64,000 bases of DNA from Methanolapillus ohkumae (lineage in GTDB: Archaea > Halobacteriota > Methanosarcinia > Methanosarcinales > Methanosarcinaceae). The notes under the pieces were generated by a model. It was not told the DNA's origin, did not search any database, and worked only from the letters and a program-made list of their open reading frames with translations. Positions 8,151 through 15,999 of this stretch are shown here, one piece after another. Location: NCBI RefSeq assembly GCF_032594355.1, contig NZ_CP131061.1, forward strand, positions 62,001 through 126,000, given 5' to 3'. Every line of letters begins with the position of its first letter. Positions within the stretch are counted from its first letter, which is position 1. A program made the position numbers and the translations under genes.

Positions 8151-9260
8151 ATGAAGATACGAAATTTGCTCCCTCTTCTTCTTATTTTCATGCTCCTGAC
8201 AACTTTGTTTTCAGGATGCATCAGCTTGGGTGAAATCATCAACGGAAGTGATGTGAACACCTCTCCCAACACAAGTGACAATCTGACCAACAATTCCAAT
8301 GTTTCCACAAATGTCTCCAACGAAACAAATAAGTCCAACGGAACAAACGAAACGAATGGAACAAATGATACGAACGAAACAAAAGTTTGCGGCATTTGCG
8401 GCGAAGATTTGAGACCGACCACGCGTGTCAACGTTTCCGCATTTAATATTCAAATTTTCGGCGCTTCCAAGGCTTCTAATGCGGAAGTCATGGATGTTCT
8501 AGCTAAAACCATCCGAAATTACGACATTATCGGCGTTCAGGAAATTCGCGATGCTTCCGGCGAATCCCTCCCGAAATTGGTACAACTCGTCAATTCCGGA
8601 ACCGATGAAAACGGAACGCCTTACAATTACGATTATGTTGTCAGCAGCCGGCTTGGGCGCTCTTCCAGCAAAGAACAATACGCATACATTTACAACAAAG
8701 ACAAAGTTTACGTTGCCAGCGAGCCGATTACCTATCCGGAACCGGATGGCGCCGATCCGTTTGAGCGGGAACCGTACATGGTTACATTCCGGTCCAACAT
8801 TGGAAACTTCGATGCGGTTTTCATTCTCATTCACACAAAACCCGATGATGCCAAAGCGGAAATTAATGAATTGAATCACGTCGTGGAATATGCCAAAACC
8901 ATCTATGTCGGACAAGAAAATTATGTCATCATGGGTGATTTCAATGCGGATGGCTCTTATTTCAATGAAAGCGGCAGCTCGGATTTGAAATCTGAAAAAT
9001 ATGTTTGGCTGATTGGAAATAACATGACCACGACCACAAAAACCAACAACACCTATGACCGGATTGTGATTACCAAATCCTTAGAACCGTATGTCACCGG
9101 AAACCTGGGTGTTTACAATTACAGTGCGGCGTATGGGCTGAATGCAACGCAGACAACTGCGGTTTCGGATCACTATCCGGTTTATGCCGAGTTTTTCGCA
9201 TGGGTTGCCGAATGGGGACGGATGTTGTTCATAAAAACAGAATCAGGCGTATCCGCCTGA
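8151..9260 (+). CDS. Exported lipoprotein with DNase I-like nuclease domain
   Basis: 369 residues. The N-terminus is a lipoprotein signal, hydrophobic run then LFSGC (Cys23). Residues ~31-78 are a linker of Asn, Thr, Ser and Gly with many N-glycosylation sequons (NVSNETNKSNGTNETNGTND). A CGICG pair follows. The rest fits the endonuclease/exonuclease/phosphatase fold: VNVSAFNIQIFG (metal-side Asn), IIGVQEIRD (catalytic Glu), VFILIHTKP, YVIMGDFNADGSY (Asp and Asn) and TAVSDHYPVYAEF (catalytic His). The expected job is nucleic-acid hydrolysis outside the membrane, for nutrient recovery or competition. Bacterial DNase I-like proteins are the closest type, so lateral acquisition is possible. Ends in TGA inside a terminator hairpin. 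Confidence 0.85.
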   Translation: MKIRNLLPLLLIFMLLTTLFSGCISLGEIINGSDVNTSPNTSDNLTNNSNVSTNVSNETNKSNGTNETNGTNDTNETKVCGICGEDLRPTTRVNVSAFNIQIFGASKASNAEVMDVLAKTIRNYDIIGVQEIRDASGESLPKLVQLVNSGTDENGTPYNYDYVVSSRLGRSSSKEQYAYIYNKDKVYVASEPITYPEPDGADPFEREPYMVTFRSNIGNFDAVFILIHTKPDDAKAEINELNHVVEYAKTIYVGQENYVIMGDFNADGSYFNESGSSDLKSEKYVWLIGNNMTTTTKTNNTYDRIVITKSLEPYVTGNLGVYNYSAAYGLNATQTTAVSDHYPVYAEFFAWVAEWGRMLFIKTESGVSA

Positions 9261-9262
9261 TT
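9241..9262 (+). terminator. Hairpin terminator overlapping the nuclease stop codon
   Basis: A 9-bp perfect stem, AATCAGGCG then loop TATC then CGCCTGATT, followed by TTCTTATTTTATC. The stop codon TGA lies inside the right arm. Confidence 0.8.
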
Positions 9263-9428
9263 TTCTTATTTTATCTATTGTTTTTTATCTATTGTTTTTT
9301 GTTATTGTTTTTTGTGTTTTTGCGTGCCGCCATCGCGCGTTATGGCGGCAAATTTTAAAAGACTTCAACAAAAGCAGCGAGTCTGGCTTTTATATTAAAA
9401 TTAAAGTTCGTTGCAATAGTTTTCTATT

Positions 9429-10151
9429 TTAGTTGTTTCGACCCATGATTCGAAGCATGTTCAAAAACAGGTTGATGAAATCCAAGTAAAGTGTCAACGC
9501 ACAAATAATTGCAATGTTTTGGTGTCTTGACGGGTCGTGCTCAATGGATTCGCCGATTTTTTTAATTTTTTGCGTATCGTAGGCGGTAAGTCCGGCAAAA
9601 ATCAGGACAGCAAGGCAACTGAGGGCAAAACTAAATCCCCATGCCGTTTGCGGCCACCAAATTGAAATGAAAATATTGACCACCATCGCGATAATGAGAC
9701 CGATGAGCGCCATCATCAAAAACCGGCCCATGCCGCTGAGATCTCTTTTAATGAAATAGCCGATTGCGCTCATTCCGGCAAACATGCCGGCGGAAACGCC
9801 AAACGCCATAAAGACGGTCGCTTCCGAGTAATAATAAAGAAGTGGTGTAATCGTAATTCCGGTGAGGATTGAATACACCAAAAAGACGAGAGCGGCTGTT
9901 GATGTTTCCATGGATTCCACTTTGCGGGTCAAAACGATCACAAGACCCAGTTCAACAAACATCAAAACCCAAACCAAAAGCATATTTCCAAGGAAAAACG
10001 CTTGAAGTGAAGGCGTGCTGAGAATCGCATAAGATGCGAGAGACGTTAAAAAAAGTGCCAAAATCATCCAGCCGTAAACTTTAGACAAAAATTTGTTGCC
10101 AAAATTGACTGACAAATCAGATATGTTTTGATTTTTTTGAGAATATTCCAT
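9429..10151 (-). CDS. Bax inhibitor-1 / YccA family membrane protein
   Basis: About 240 residues from the preferred ATG at 10151. GAGGT lies eight bases upstream, so this start is chosen over an in-frame one 23 codons earlier. Seven hydrophobic segments follow each other from KVYGWMILALFLTSLASYAI to NIAIICALTLYLDFINLFLNML. The C-terminal block GLTAYDTQKIKKIGES and DFINLFLNMLRI is diagnostic of the BI-1/LFG family, which includes pH-gated calcium leak channels. A TATA-like sequence on this strand lies at 10220-10230, giving a 5' leader of roughly 45 bases. Immediately upstream of it is a solitary CRISPR-repeat-like sequence (10235-10264). Ends in TAA. Confidence 0.88.
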   Translation of the reverse strand: MEYSQKNQNISDLSVNFGNKFLSKVYGWMILALFLTSLASYAILSTPSLQAFFLGNMLLVWVLMFVELGLVIVLTRKVESMETSTAALVFLVYSILTGITITPLLYYYSEATVFMAFGVSAGMFAGMSAIGYFIKRDLSGMGRFLMMALIGLIIAMVVNIFISIWWPQTAWGFSFALSCLAVLIFAGLTAYDTQKIKKIGESIEHDPSRHQNIAIICALTLYLDFINLFLNMLRIMGRNN

Positions 10152-10234
10152 AGAAGTAACCTCTGTGCACAAAAAAGAGTTTGTCCTATTTATGCTTATG
10201 GAGGTTGGAAAAAAGGGCAAATTTATATATTGCC

Positions 10235-10264
10235 GGTAAAATCAAGTTTTAGAGAGATTGAAAT
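10235..10264 (+). repeat. Solitary CRISPR-repeat-like element
   Basis: GGTAAAATCAAGTTTTAGAG followed by AGATTGAAAT matches the crRNA-sense repeat of the main array at most positions, including the conserved handle core ATTGAAA. No partner repeat is found one period away. It lies directly upstream of the TATA-like box of the BI-1 family gene. Confidence 0.7.
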
Positions 10265-10308
10265 GGTCCCTTCAAATCCTGTGATGACAATTCGGCGAGT
10301 CGTAAAAA

Positions 10309-10635
10309 TTATCTGCTCAAAGACAGTAATGCTTTTTCTAAAATCCGGCAAACATTCTCATAAGAAATTCCTTCCAGCCGAATTGTTTTTTTGGATGCGG
10401 TTGTCCCGTTTTCTAAAAAAATTTGTGAACGCGGGATATCAAAGAGCGCTGCCAATTCCGATAAAAGTTGATCATTGGCCTTTCCTTTTTGAGCATTTTC
10501 CGAAAGTTTTACTTCAATTCGTTTCCGCCACTCATTATAACCGCTGGGCACCACAATATTTTTAGACCCCGGCGTCACCTCAATGTCCAAAAATACAGAG
10601 GAATCGCGGCAAGAAACCGAATTCAGAAATGACAT
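10309..10635 (-). CDS. DUF167 (YggU family) protein
   Basis: 108 residues, the usual length for this family. The blocks LDIEVTPGSKNIVVPSGYNEW, IEVKLSENAQKGKANDQLL and ALFDIPRSQIFLENGTTASK (ending in the K-x-I-R-L stretch) match DUF167/UPF0235, a small conserved cytosolic protein whose function is not established. Its stop codon is TAA. The gene lies between the BI-1 family gene and a DUF1805 gene, all on the minus strand. Confidence 0.88.
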   Translation of the reverse strand: MSFLNSVSCRDSSVFLDIEVTPGSKNIVVPSGYNEWRKRIEVKLSENAQKGKANDQLLSELAALFDIPRSQIFLENGTTASKKTIRLEGISYENVCRILEKALLSLSR

Positions 10636-10755
10636 ATTTATTCCCTGTCAAAATTAAGAAATATTAAAACAAAATATCTCAAAACAAAAAATATTTTTAA
10701 AATATTTAAAATGTTTAAAACGCTAAAAATATTTATAAATCAACATTTTCGTTAC

Positions 10756-11082
10756 TCAACACTTCATCAAGGCTGTTTTTCCGGTCATTCCAACACTGAT
10801 TCCTTTCTTTTTGGCCGCTTTGCTGACTTCAACCACTTTCGCTTGCAGCATCTCTTCAAAGGTTTTAACACCTTTGACTTTAAAAGCACAAGAATCAAGA
10901 GCATCTGCCGCGGCAACGTCCAAAAATCCGCAACCTAAAATACATCCTTCCTTTGTCCGGATCAATAAAAACGGTGCAACATCAACAGAAATTGAAAAAC
11001 CTTCAAATTCTTTGTCTTCAATGACTAATTTTTCAGTAAAAGCATTTTCACCAAAAACAATTCGAGATGAAACAAAAACCAT
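10756..11082 (-). CDS. DUF1805 family protein
   Basis: 108 residues. The pattern APFLLIRTKEGCILGCGFLD, then AADALDSCAFKVKGVKTFEEML is typical of DUF1805 (PF08827, YunC-like), small conserved proteins of unknown role. Two Cys residues flank the ILG turn (GCILGCGF). Ends in TGA. On the same strand and 95 bp from map. Confidence 0.82.
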   Translation of the reverse strand: MVFVSSRIVFGENAFTEKLVIEDKEFEGFSISVDVAPFLLIRTKEGCILGCGFLDVAAADALDSCAFKVKGVKTFEEMLQAKVVEVSKAAKKKGISVGMTGKTALMKC

Positions 11083-11176
11083 AAAAACACCTGAAATTTT
11101 GAATTAAAATTTTTAAATAAACAAAATTTGGAAACAATTCGGACGGAAACAATTCGGATTCATTCGACTTATTTGC

Positions 11177-12082
11177 TCACATTTTTGTTGTGACTTCACA
11201 GCCGTCTTCCGTAATAATTAAGGTGTGTTCTGCTTGAGAGACAAGTCCGCCCGCCACTTCCACCAAAACCGGATAACTGGTCAATATGCCTTCCCGCTCC
11301 AATTGATTCAAGGAAAAATCCAATTTTTCCGATGTCAGCCAACGTTTGGCAAACGGCAAGCCGTGATAAGCATCAATTTGGTCCAACACCTTTCGAACAA
11401 TCGGAAGACGTGTTGATTTTTTAGAAATCCGGGAGTAAATTTCCTTAATGCTTCCGTTGTCCACATAACCCATACCATCCGTCGCGAATGGTTCAATAGC
11501 AATTGTGTCGCCGGCATTTAAAATAACTTCTCGTGAAAAACGGCAATTTGGAATAGAGGGCTCCGCATGCGTCGTATATTGAGACAGACCGTGTCCCATC
11601 AGATTTCGAATCGGCGAAAATCCGAGCGCTGTAATCATGTCTTCAATGGCCGCTCCGATTTGGTTGGTTCCGATTCCAGCTTTTGCCGTGTCAATCGCGG
11701 CTTTGAGTGCTTCTTCGCTTGCCTTGACAAGGGCTGCGTTTTTGCCGGATAAATCAATTGTCATGGCGCCATCTGCGATATAACCATCCACATGGACGCC
11801 GACATCGACTTTAACCACATCATTTCCAAAAACCCGTGTGTCTTCAAAAAGAGGCGTGTCATGTGCCGCATCCGCATTTAAAGAAATGTTGACGGGAAAT
11901 GCGGATTGTCCACCCAGTTCAATAATACGCCGGTCAATGTAAACGGCATATTCGTAAAGTGACAAACCGGTTTTAATTTTTTCACGCGCATCTGCCATCA
12001 CTTGATGATGAATTAATCCGGCTGCCCGGTATTTGTCCAAAATTTCTTCCGTATTTTTGGATTTTTTAATCTGTGAAATCAT
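11177..12082 (-). CDS. map: Methionine aminopeptidase, type II
   Basis: Removes the N-terminal methionine from nascent proteins. The five metal ligands of the pita-bread fold are in place: VKVDVGVHVDGYIADGAMTI (two Asp), NLMGHGLSQY (His), TIAIEPFATDG (Glu) and VSQAEHTLIIT (Glu). The long helical insertion between the fourth and fifth ligands (residues ~215-275) marks the archaeal/eukaryotic type II. Length 301 is normal. Ends in TGA. It is followed upstream by a 15-bp tandem repeat and then the related pita-bread enzyme pepQ, also on the minus strand. Confidence 0.93.
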   Translation of the reverse strand: MISQIKKSKNTEEILDKYRAAGLIHHQVMADAREKIKTGLSLYEYAVYIDRRIIELGGQSAFPVNISLNADAAHDTPLFEDTRVFGNDVVKVDVGVHVDGYIADGAMTIDLSGKNAALVKASEEALKAAIDTAKAGIGTNQIGAAIEDMITALGFSPIRNLMGHGLSQYTTHAEPSIPNCRFSREVILNAGDTIAIEPFATDGMGYVDNGSIKEIYSRISKKSTRLPIVRKVLDQIDAYHGLPFAKRWLTSEKLDFSLNQLEREGILTSYPVLVEVAGGLVSQAEHTLIITEDGCEVTTKM

Positions 12083-12142
12083 GATGAACGCCTATTTGTT
12101 TCATGTTATTTTATATTTTACTGTTTGTGTTCAAATTTTGAT

Positions 12143-12202
12143 TTTTTCAAACACCAATTTTTCAAACACCAATTTTTCAAACACCAATTTTTCAAACACC
12201 GA
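12143..12202. repeat. 15-bp tandem repeat between map and pepQ
   Basis: Four units of TTTTTCAAACACCAA, the last ending CGA, filling the gap between the pepQ stop and the map start. Confidence 0.9.
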
Positions 12203-12207
12203 TTTTT

Positions 12208-13416
12208 TCAAATTTCAAACTTTTTTTCCATCCGATTCAGATTCCGGCAGCCGTCTTTTGTAATGACAATCGTGTCTTCGATTCGAATGCCGCCGATTCC
12301 GGGATAATAAAGACCGGGTTCAATGGTGATGACATTTCCGGGTTCCAAAATGTGATCGTTTTCAGAAACGCTTGGCGTTTCATGAATATCAAGACCGACA
12401 CCATGCCCAGTTGTGTGAATAAATCCGATCTTTGAGCCGCCTCTGTAAGTCAAATAACCGGCTTTTTCCAAATAATCGCAAACAGCATTGTGAACTTCTT
12501 TGCACGTGACACCCGGCTTTGCGGTTTGGACGCCGATTTCTTGTGCGCCTTTAACCGCATCATACATTCGTAAAAGTTCGGCCGATGCTTTTCCTTTGAT
12601 GACTGTCCGGGTCATGTCTCCAAAATAACGGGTTTTTTTGTGTTGCGGGAAAATATCAATAACAATCGGCTGATTAGAATAGAGCGGACCATAAGTTTTT
12701 CCATGTGGGTTGGCACTGTCTTCTCCACAGGAAACAATCGTCTCTTCGCCGGCGCATCCGAATTTGAGTAAAACGCGATCAATTTCTTTTAAAACCCTGT
12801 CACCGGTTAGAATTTCATCCTCCAAAACAAGCAGACCGGAATCTTGCGAAACACTTCTTTTAATCATTAAAATCGCGGCCTCCATTGCTTTTTCGGCAGC
12901 GGCTTGGGATTCTCCGATCTATTCGATTTCTCGGTCCGATTTGACAGAACGGTTTTTTTCAAACGGCGTTTGGATTAAAACGACATCTATGCCGCCATTT
13001 TCATCATTTTTGAGCCGATCGAAATAAAATGCCGGAAAATCATAAGAGACGGCGACTTTTTTCACATTTTCTTTTTCCATCATTTCTTTTAAAACAGCGG
13101 CATATGCCAATGTTGAATTTTTAAAAGTTTTTATTTTTCCTCGAAAATCATAATCGGATGTCGTTTTGATGTTTTCGGCCGAAATTCGGGATTCGTTGTC
13201 CGCCCGTCCTTTTTCCATATCGGAAACCAGTAATATCTCTGACAAATCTTGGAACAAAATGTAAGAAAAGGGGTCTGATGCCAAAAAACGGGTGGCATAA
13301 TAAATATCCGAATCATGAATATTTCCGTGTAACAGATAAGCATCCGCTCCTTCTTTTTTAAGAATTTCGGAAATATCCGGCGGACTTAATTTTATTGATT
13401 TTGAAGAAAGAGTCAT
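12208..13416 (-). CDS. pepQ: Xaa-Pro dipeptidase (prolidase) with an internal in-frame TAG codon
   Basis: Two pieces in the same frame, 165 codons (13416-12922) and the rest from 12918, are separated only by one TAG at 12919-12921 (residue 166). Read through, the protein is 402 residues, the normal size of archaeal prolidases. The first piece is the creatinase/prolidase N-terminal domain. The second is the pita-bread catalytic domain, with IVIDIFPQ and FGDMTRT (two Asp), HTTGHGVGLDIHE (His), NVITIEPGLYYPG and GIRIEDTIVI (two Glu). The codon falls in the linker helix, DREIE-TAG-IGESQAAAEKAM, where relatives have an ordinary residue. The ATG that could start the second piece (12885) has no ribosome binding site; the first start has AAGGA. 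In a pyrrolysine-using methanogen the TAG is probably translated. A recent nonsense mutation is the alternative. True stop TGA. Confidence 0.8.
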
Positions 13417-13542
13417 ATGTCCTTAAAAGAAGGAACGAAAATAAAAATATTGTCTTTTTATTGCTTTTTGATTTCATCTTTGAAATTTTAAATCAAAAAA
13501 ATCCCTCTTTTGTTTTGTTTGTTCTTATTAAAAGATTTTTAA

Positions 13543-13573
13543 CAAAATCAGACGCGAATCGCGTCTGATTTTG
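13543..13573 (-). terminator. Strong perfect hairpin, probable terminator
   Basis: A 15-bp perfect stem CAAAATCAGACGCGA / TCGCGTCTGATTTTG around a single A. In the minus direction it follows the sirohaem-protein gene and is trailed by TTAAAAATCTTTT. Symmetric, so it could act both ways. Confidence 0.65.
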
Positions 13574-13619
13574 CCAACATTTACATTAAAAATGTAAAAA
13601 AAGAATGCAAAAGTTAAAA

Positions 13620-13703
13620 CAAGAATTAAAAAACAAGAATTAAAAAACAAGAATTAAAAAACAAGAATTAAAAAACAAGAATTAAAAAACAAGAATTAAA
13701 AAA
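13620..13703. repeat. 14-bp tandem repeat, 6 units
   Basis: Six perfect units of CAAGAATTAAAAAA downstream of the sirohaem-protein gene. Confidence 0.92.
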
Positions 13704-13766
13704 CAAATTAAAGCTTAAAAACACAAAAAAAGAAAAGATTTAAAAACACAAAAAATAAAAAAGGAC

Positions 13767-14441
13767 TCAGATGAGTCCGATTTCTTTTTTAAATTGTTCC
13801 ATGCCGATTTCTTCAATGACTTTTCCGAGTCGTTTTTTGGAATTTTTCGCTTTTAAAAATTGAATGATTTTTTCCGTGAGTTCAAGAGCGGCGTCTTGTG
13901 TTAATTCTTCAGCGATGAGTTCGCCGACTTTTGGATTGGAACTGGCATTTCCGCCGACATAACACTTAAATCCCTTTGTGTCCCCGATAAAACCGATGTC
14001 ACGGACAGCGGATTCGGAACATGAAAACAAGCATCCGGAAACGCCGATTTTCATTTTGGCTGGCAGTTGCATGCTGTGATATTTTTCATCCAATTTAAGT
14101 CCGAGACTCATGGAATCTTGTTTGCCGCGTTTGCAGAAAGTGGTTCCGGGACAGACGCGAACGCTCCGAACACAAATACCAATAGCGGACCCGGGTTTCA
14201 TTCCCAAATCACTCCAAACATCATCCAAATCTTCTTCTTTGAGCCCGACCAAAACAATTCTTTGAGAGGAAGAGATTTTGATAGCAGCCACATTGTATTT
14301 TTCAGCGGTGTCCGCGATTGTTCGAAGAATTTCCGGCGTTAAAAGGCCGGCCGGCGTATGGGGCGCAATTGCATAAGTTTCCCCATCACGCTGAATAATC
14401 GCTCCCTTTTCCAAAATATCTTTTTTTTTCTCAGGTTCCAT
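13767..14441 (-). CDS. Small sulfite/nitrite reductase-like sirohaem protein
   Basis: The sirohaem-[4Fe-4S] ligand pattern is complete: VRVCPGTTFCKRG (Cys-x5-Cys) and IGVSGCLFSCSESAVRD (Cys-x3-Cys). It is a single short half-type module without the ferredoxin domain of dissimilatory reductases. This matches the small Dsr-like proteins (Dsr-LP) common in methanogens. Their role in sulfur or other metabolism is uncertain. GGTGG lies shortly before the ATG at 14441, giving MEPEKKKDILEKGAII, the usual N-terminus of the family; an in-frame ATG 12 codons earlier (14477) is less likely. Ends in TGA. Confidence 0.83.
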   Translation of the reverse strand: MEPEKKKDILEKGAIIQRDGETYAIAPHTPAGLLTPEILRTIADTAEKYNVAAIKISSSQRIVLVGLKEEDLDDVWSDLGMKPGSAIGICVRSVRVCPGTTFCKRGKQDSMSLGLKLDEKYHSMQLPAKMKIGVSGCLFSCSESAVRDIGFIGDTKGFKCYVGGNASSNPKVGELIAEELTQDAALELTEKIIQFLKAKNSKKRLGKVIEEIGMEQFKKEIGLI

Positions 14442-14522
14442 TTTCTCCACCACAGAAATGATAGTATAAAAATCCATGAATGAAGACCTATTTATTCCTT
14501 TTCACTTTCTTTTCCGTTTTTT

Positions 14523-14593
14523 CGTTTATTTTCTGTTTTTCGTTATTTTCTGTTTTTCGTTTATTTTCTGTTTTTCGTTTATTTTCTGTTTTT
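14523..14593. repeat. Tandem repeat of about 18 bp, 4 units
   Basis: Units of CGTTTATTTTCTGTTTTT (the second lacks one T) in the gap between the UPF0058 gene and the sirohaem-protein gene. The hydrophobic frames seen across it on the plus strand are products of the repeat. Confidence 0.85.
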
Positions 14594-14605
14594 GTTTTTT
14601 CCCTT

Positions 14606-14863
14606 TCATCTCTCCTTTTCTCTTTCGTTTTCCTTTTTGCCGGGTTTTGTATGGTAACGGCTCTGTTCTTCGACCACAACGGCTAACGCATTACTCAAAA
14701 CGGAAACGGCTTGCTTATGTTCATTTTTGCTTTTGTGGACATGAACCGGGCTGATGTCTAATTTGTAATATTCGTTGAATTCTTGAACATAGCCGATTTT
14801 TTCAAATCGTTTCTTCATTTTTGCCAAATCCGCATGTATTTGCAACAGTTCATCCTTTTGAAT
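14606..14863 (-). CDS. UPF0058 family protein with a probable AUU start codon
   Basis: The sequence SPVHVHKSKNEHKQAVSVLSNALA is characteristic of UPF0058 (PF01893), small archaeal proteins of unknown function. The family normally opens with M-x-K-[DE]-E-L-h-x-[LI]-H. Here that opening is read as x-QKDELLQIHADLAKM, where the first codon is ATT at 14861-14863. GGAGG (14871-14875) lies exactly seven bases before this ATT. No ATG or GTG occurs near, and the first TTG (14845) would cut off the conserved opening and has no suitable ribosome binding site. The 85-residue reading with an AUU start is therefore favoured. Ends in TGA. Confidence 0.75.
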   Translation of the reverse strand: MQKDELLQIHADLAKMKKRFEKIGYVQEFNEYYKLDISPVHVHKSKNEHKQAVSVLSNALAVVVEEQSRYHTKPGKKENEREKER

Positions 14864-15309
14864 AAAAATGCCTCCTTTTCTTCAGAATCAATTTAATTGA
14901 ATAAAAATCAAATATTTTTGGAAATAAAAACTGATGAAATATTTATAGATAAAAATATTTTTATATCTATTTTAAAAATATATTTTAAAAATAAATACAA
15001 ATATTTAAATAAAATACCTGTTGACATTTTTCAATTATTTTTAATTAAATCCAAAATTTGATTTTTACAATATTTTCCTTTATTTTTTCTCAAATTTTTG
15101 AAAAAAAAAGAATGTTTTTTAAAAATAATGACAGTTGTATACAATAATTTTTGATTTAAATTTCAAATCTTTTTTAGAAAGGATGTCAGGGCAAAAATTA
15201 ATTATTTGGATAAATTTTTTGAAAAATATTTCGGAAAAATAATCAATCAAAATTTTGAATCTATTTTCAAATCCAAAAAAACTAATACAAAAAAGTCGTT
15301 TTTCTTTTT
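14864..15309. other. AT-rich intergenic region
   Basis: About 445 bp between divergent genes, extremely AT-rich with runs such as ATATTTTAAAAATAAATA. It should hold the promoters of the UPF0058 and DUF2148 genes. I see no gene, repeat or hairpin that I can support. Confidence 0.5.
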
Positions 15310-15861
15310 ATGAAAGTGGATGTTGAGAAGGAAGCTGTTCTTCAAATGGCGAAAGAAATGTTGGTGGCCGCCAGAACCGCTCCCAAAGGAAAAGGAATAG
15401 ACAGCCTTGTCACATATATTTTAGACGACAATGAAAAGGAAATATTGGCAACAGATATGGAAAAACTGGCTGAGAAAAACGGTGCGTTTTTTATTCGTGA
15501 TGCCGGAAACATTCGAAATTCAGACGTTGTTACCCTTATCGGTTTAAAAAATTCAAAACCGCTCGGCCTTAATTGCGGCGCCTGCGGAACAAATTGTGCC
15601 GGATTTGCCGAAAAGAAAAATGAAAAAAGCAAAAATCCACCCGCTTCCTTTGACGGACCGATTTGTGCTGTCAAATCGGTGGATTTGGGCATTGCTCTTG
15701 GGTCCGCCGTTTCACGGGCAAAAGACATGTGTTTAGACAGCCGGATTTTGTATTCCGCCGGCGCGACTGCCTGCATCACAAAAATGATTGACGCGGAATA
15801 TGCGTTCGCGGTACCGCTGAGCGTTTCCGGCAAAAACATTTATTTTGATCGAAAACAATGA
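15310..15861 (+). CDS. DUF2148 ferredoxin-type domain protein
   Basis: 183 residues. The cysteine cluster LNCGACGTNCAGF and the block DGPICAVKSVDLGIALGSAVS match DUF2148 (COG4739), uncharacterised archaeal/bacterial proteins thought to bind an iron-sulfur cluster. The N-terminal MAKEMLVAARTAPKGKGID resembles nitroreductase-type openings, as usual in this family. No Shine-Dalgarno sequence is visible before the ATG, so the mRNA may be leaderless. Ends in TGA. Confidence 0.8.
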   Translation: MKVDVEKEAVLQMAKEMLVAARTAPKGKGIDSLVTYILDDNEKEILATDMEKLAEKNGAFFIRDAGNIRNSDVVTLIGLKNSKPLGLNCGACGTNCAGFAEKKNEKSKNPPASFDGPICAVKSVDLGIALGSAVSRAKDMCLDSRILYSAGATACITKMIDAEYAFAVPLSVSGKNIYFDRKQ

Positions 15862-15999
15862 CGGATAAAAAGCGTGTGAAAACACTATCATTTTTAATTT
15901 TTTTCCATCATTGATTCTCGTTTTCAGTGCAGCCGATAGTTTTTATTTTTGATGCTGCCGTCAGTTTTTATTTTTGATGCTGCCGTCAGTTCTTATTTT

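Larger units (their letters stand above)
13417..13766. other. Intergenic region with hairpin and 14-bp tandem repeat
   Basis: No gene seen. It contains a long perfect hairpin (13543-13573), a smaller one, TTTACATT/AATGTAAA (13580-13598), and a 14-bp tandem repeat (13620-13703). All lie behind the sirohaem-protein gene and ahead of pepQ. Confidence 0.6.

Noticed and set aside
14476..14754. Hydrophobic Phe-rich frames on the plus strand
   Set aside because: They arise from the 18-bp T-rich tandem repeat and the reverse of the UPF0058 gene.
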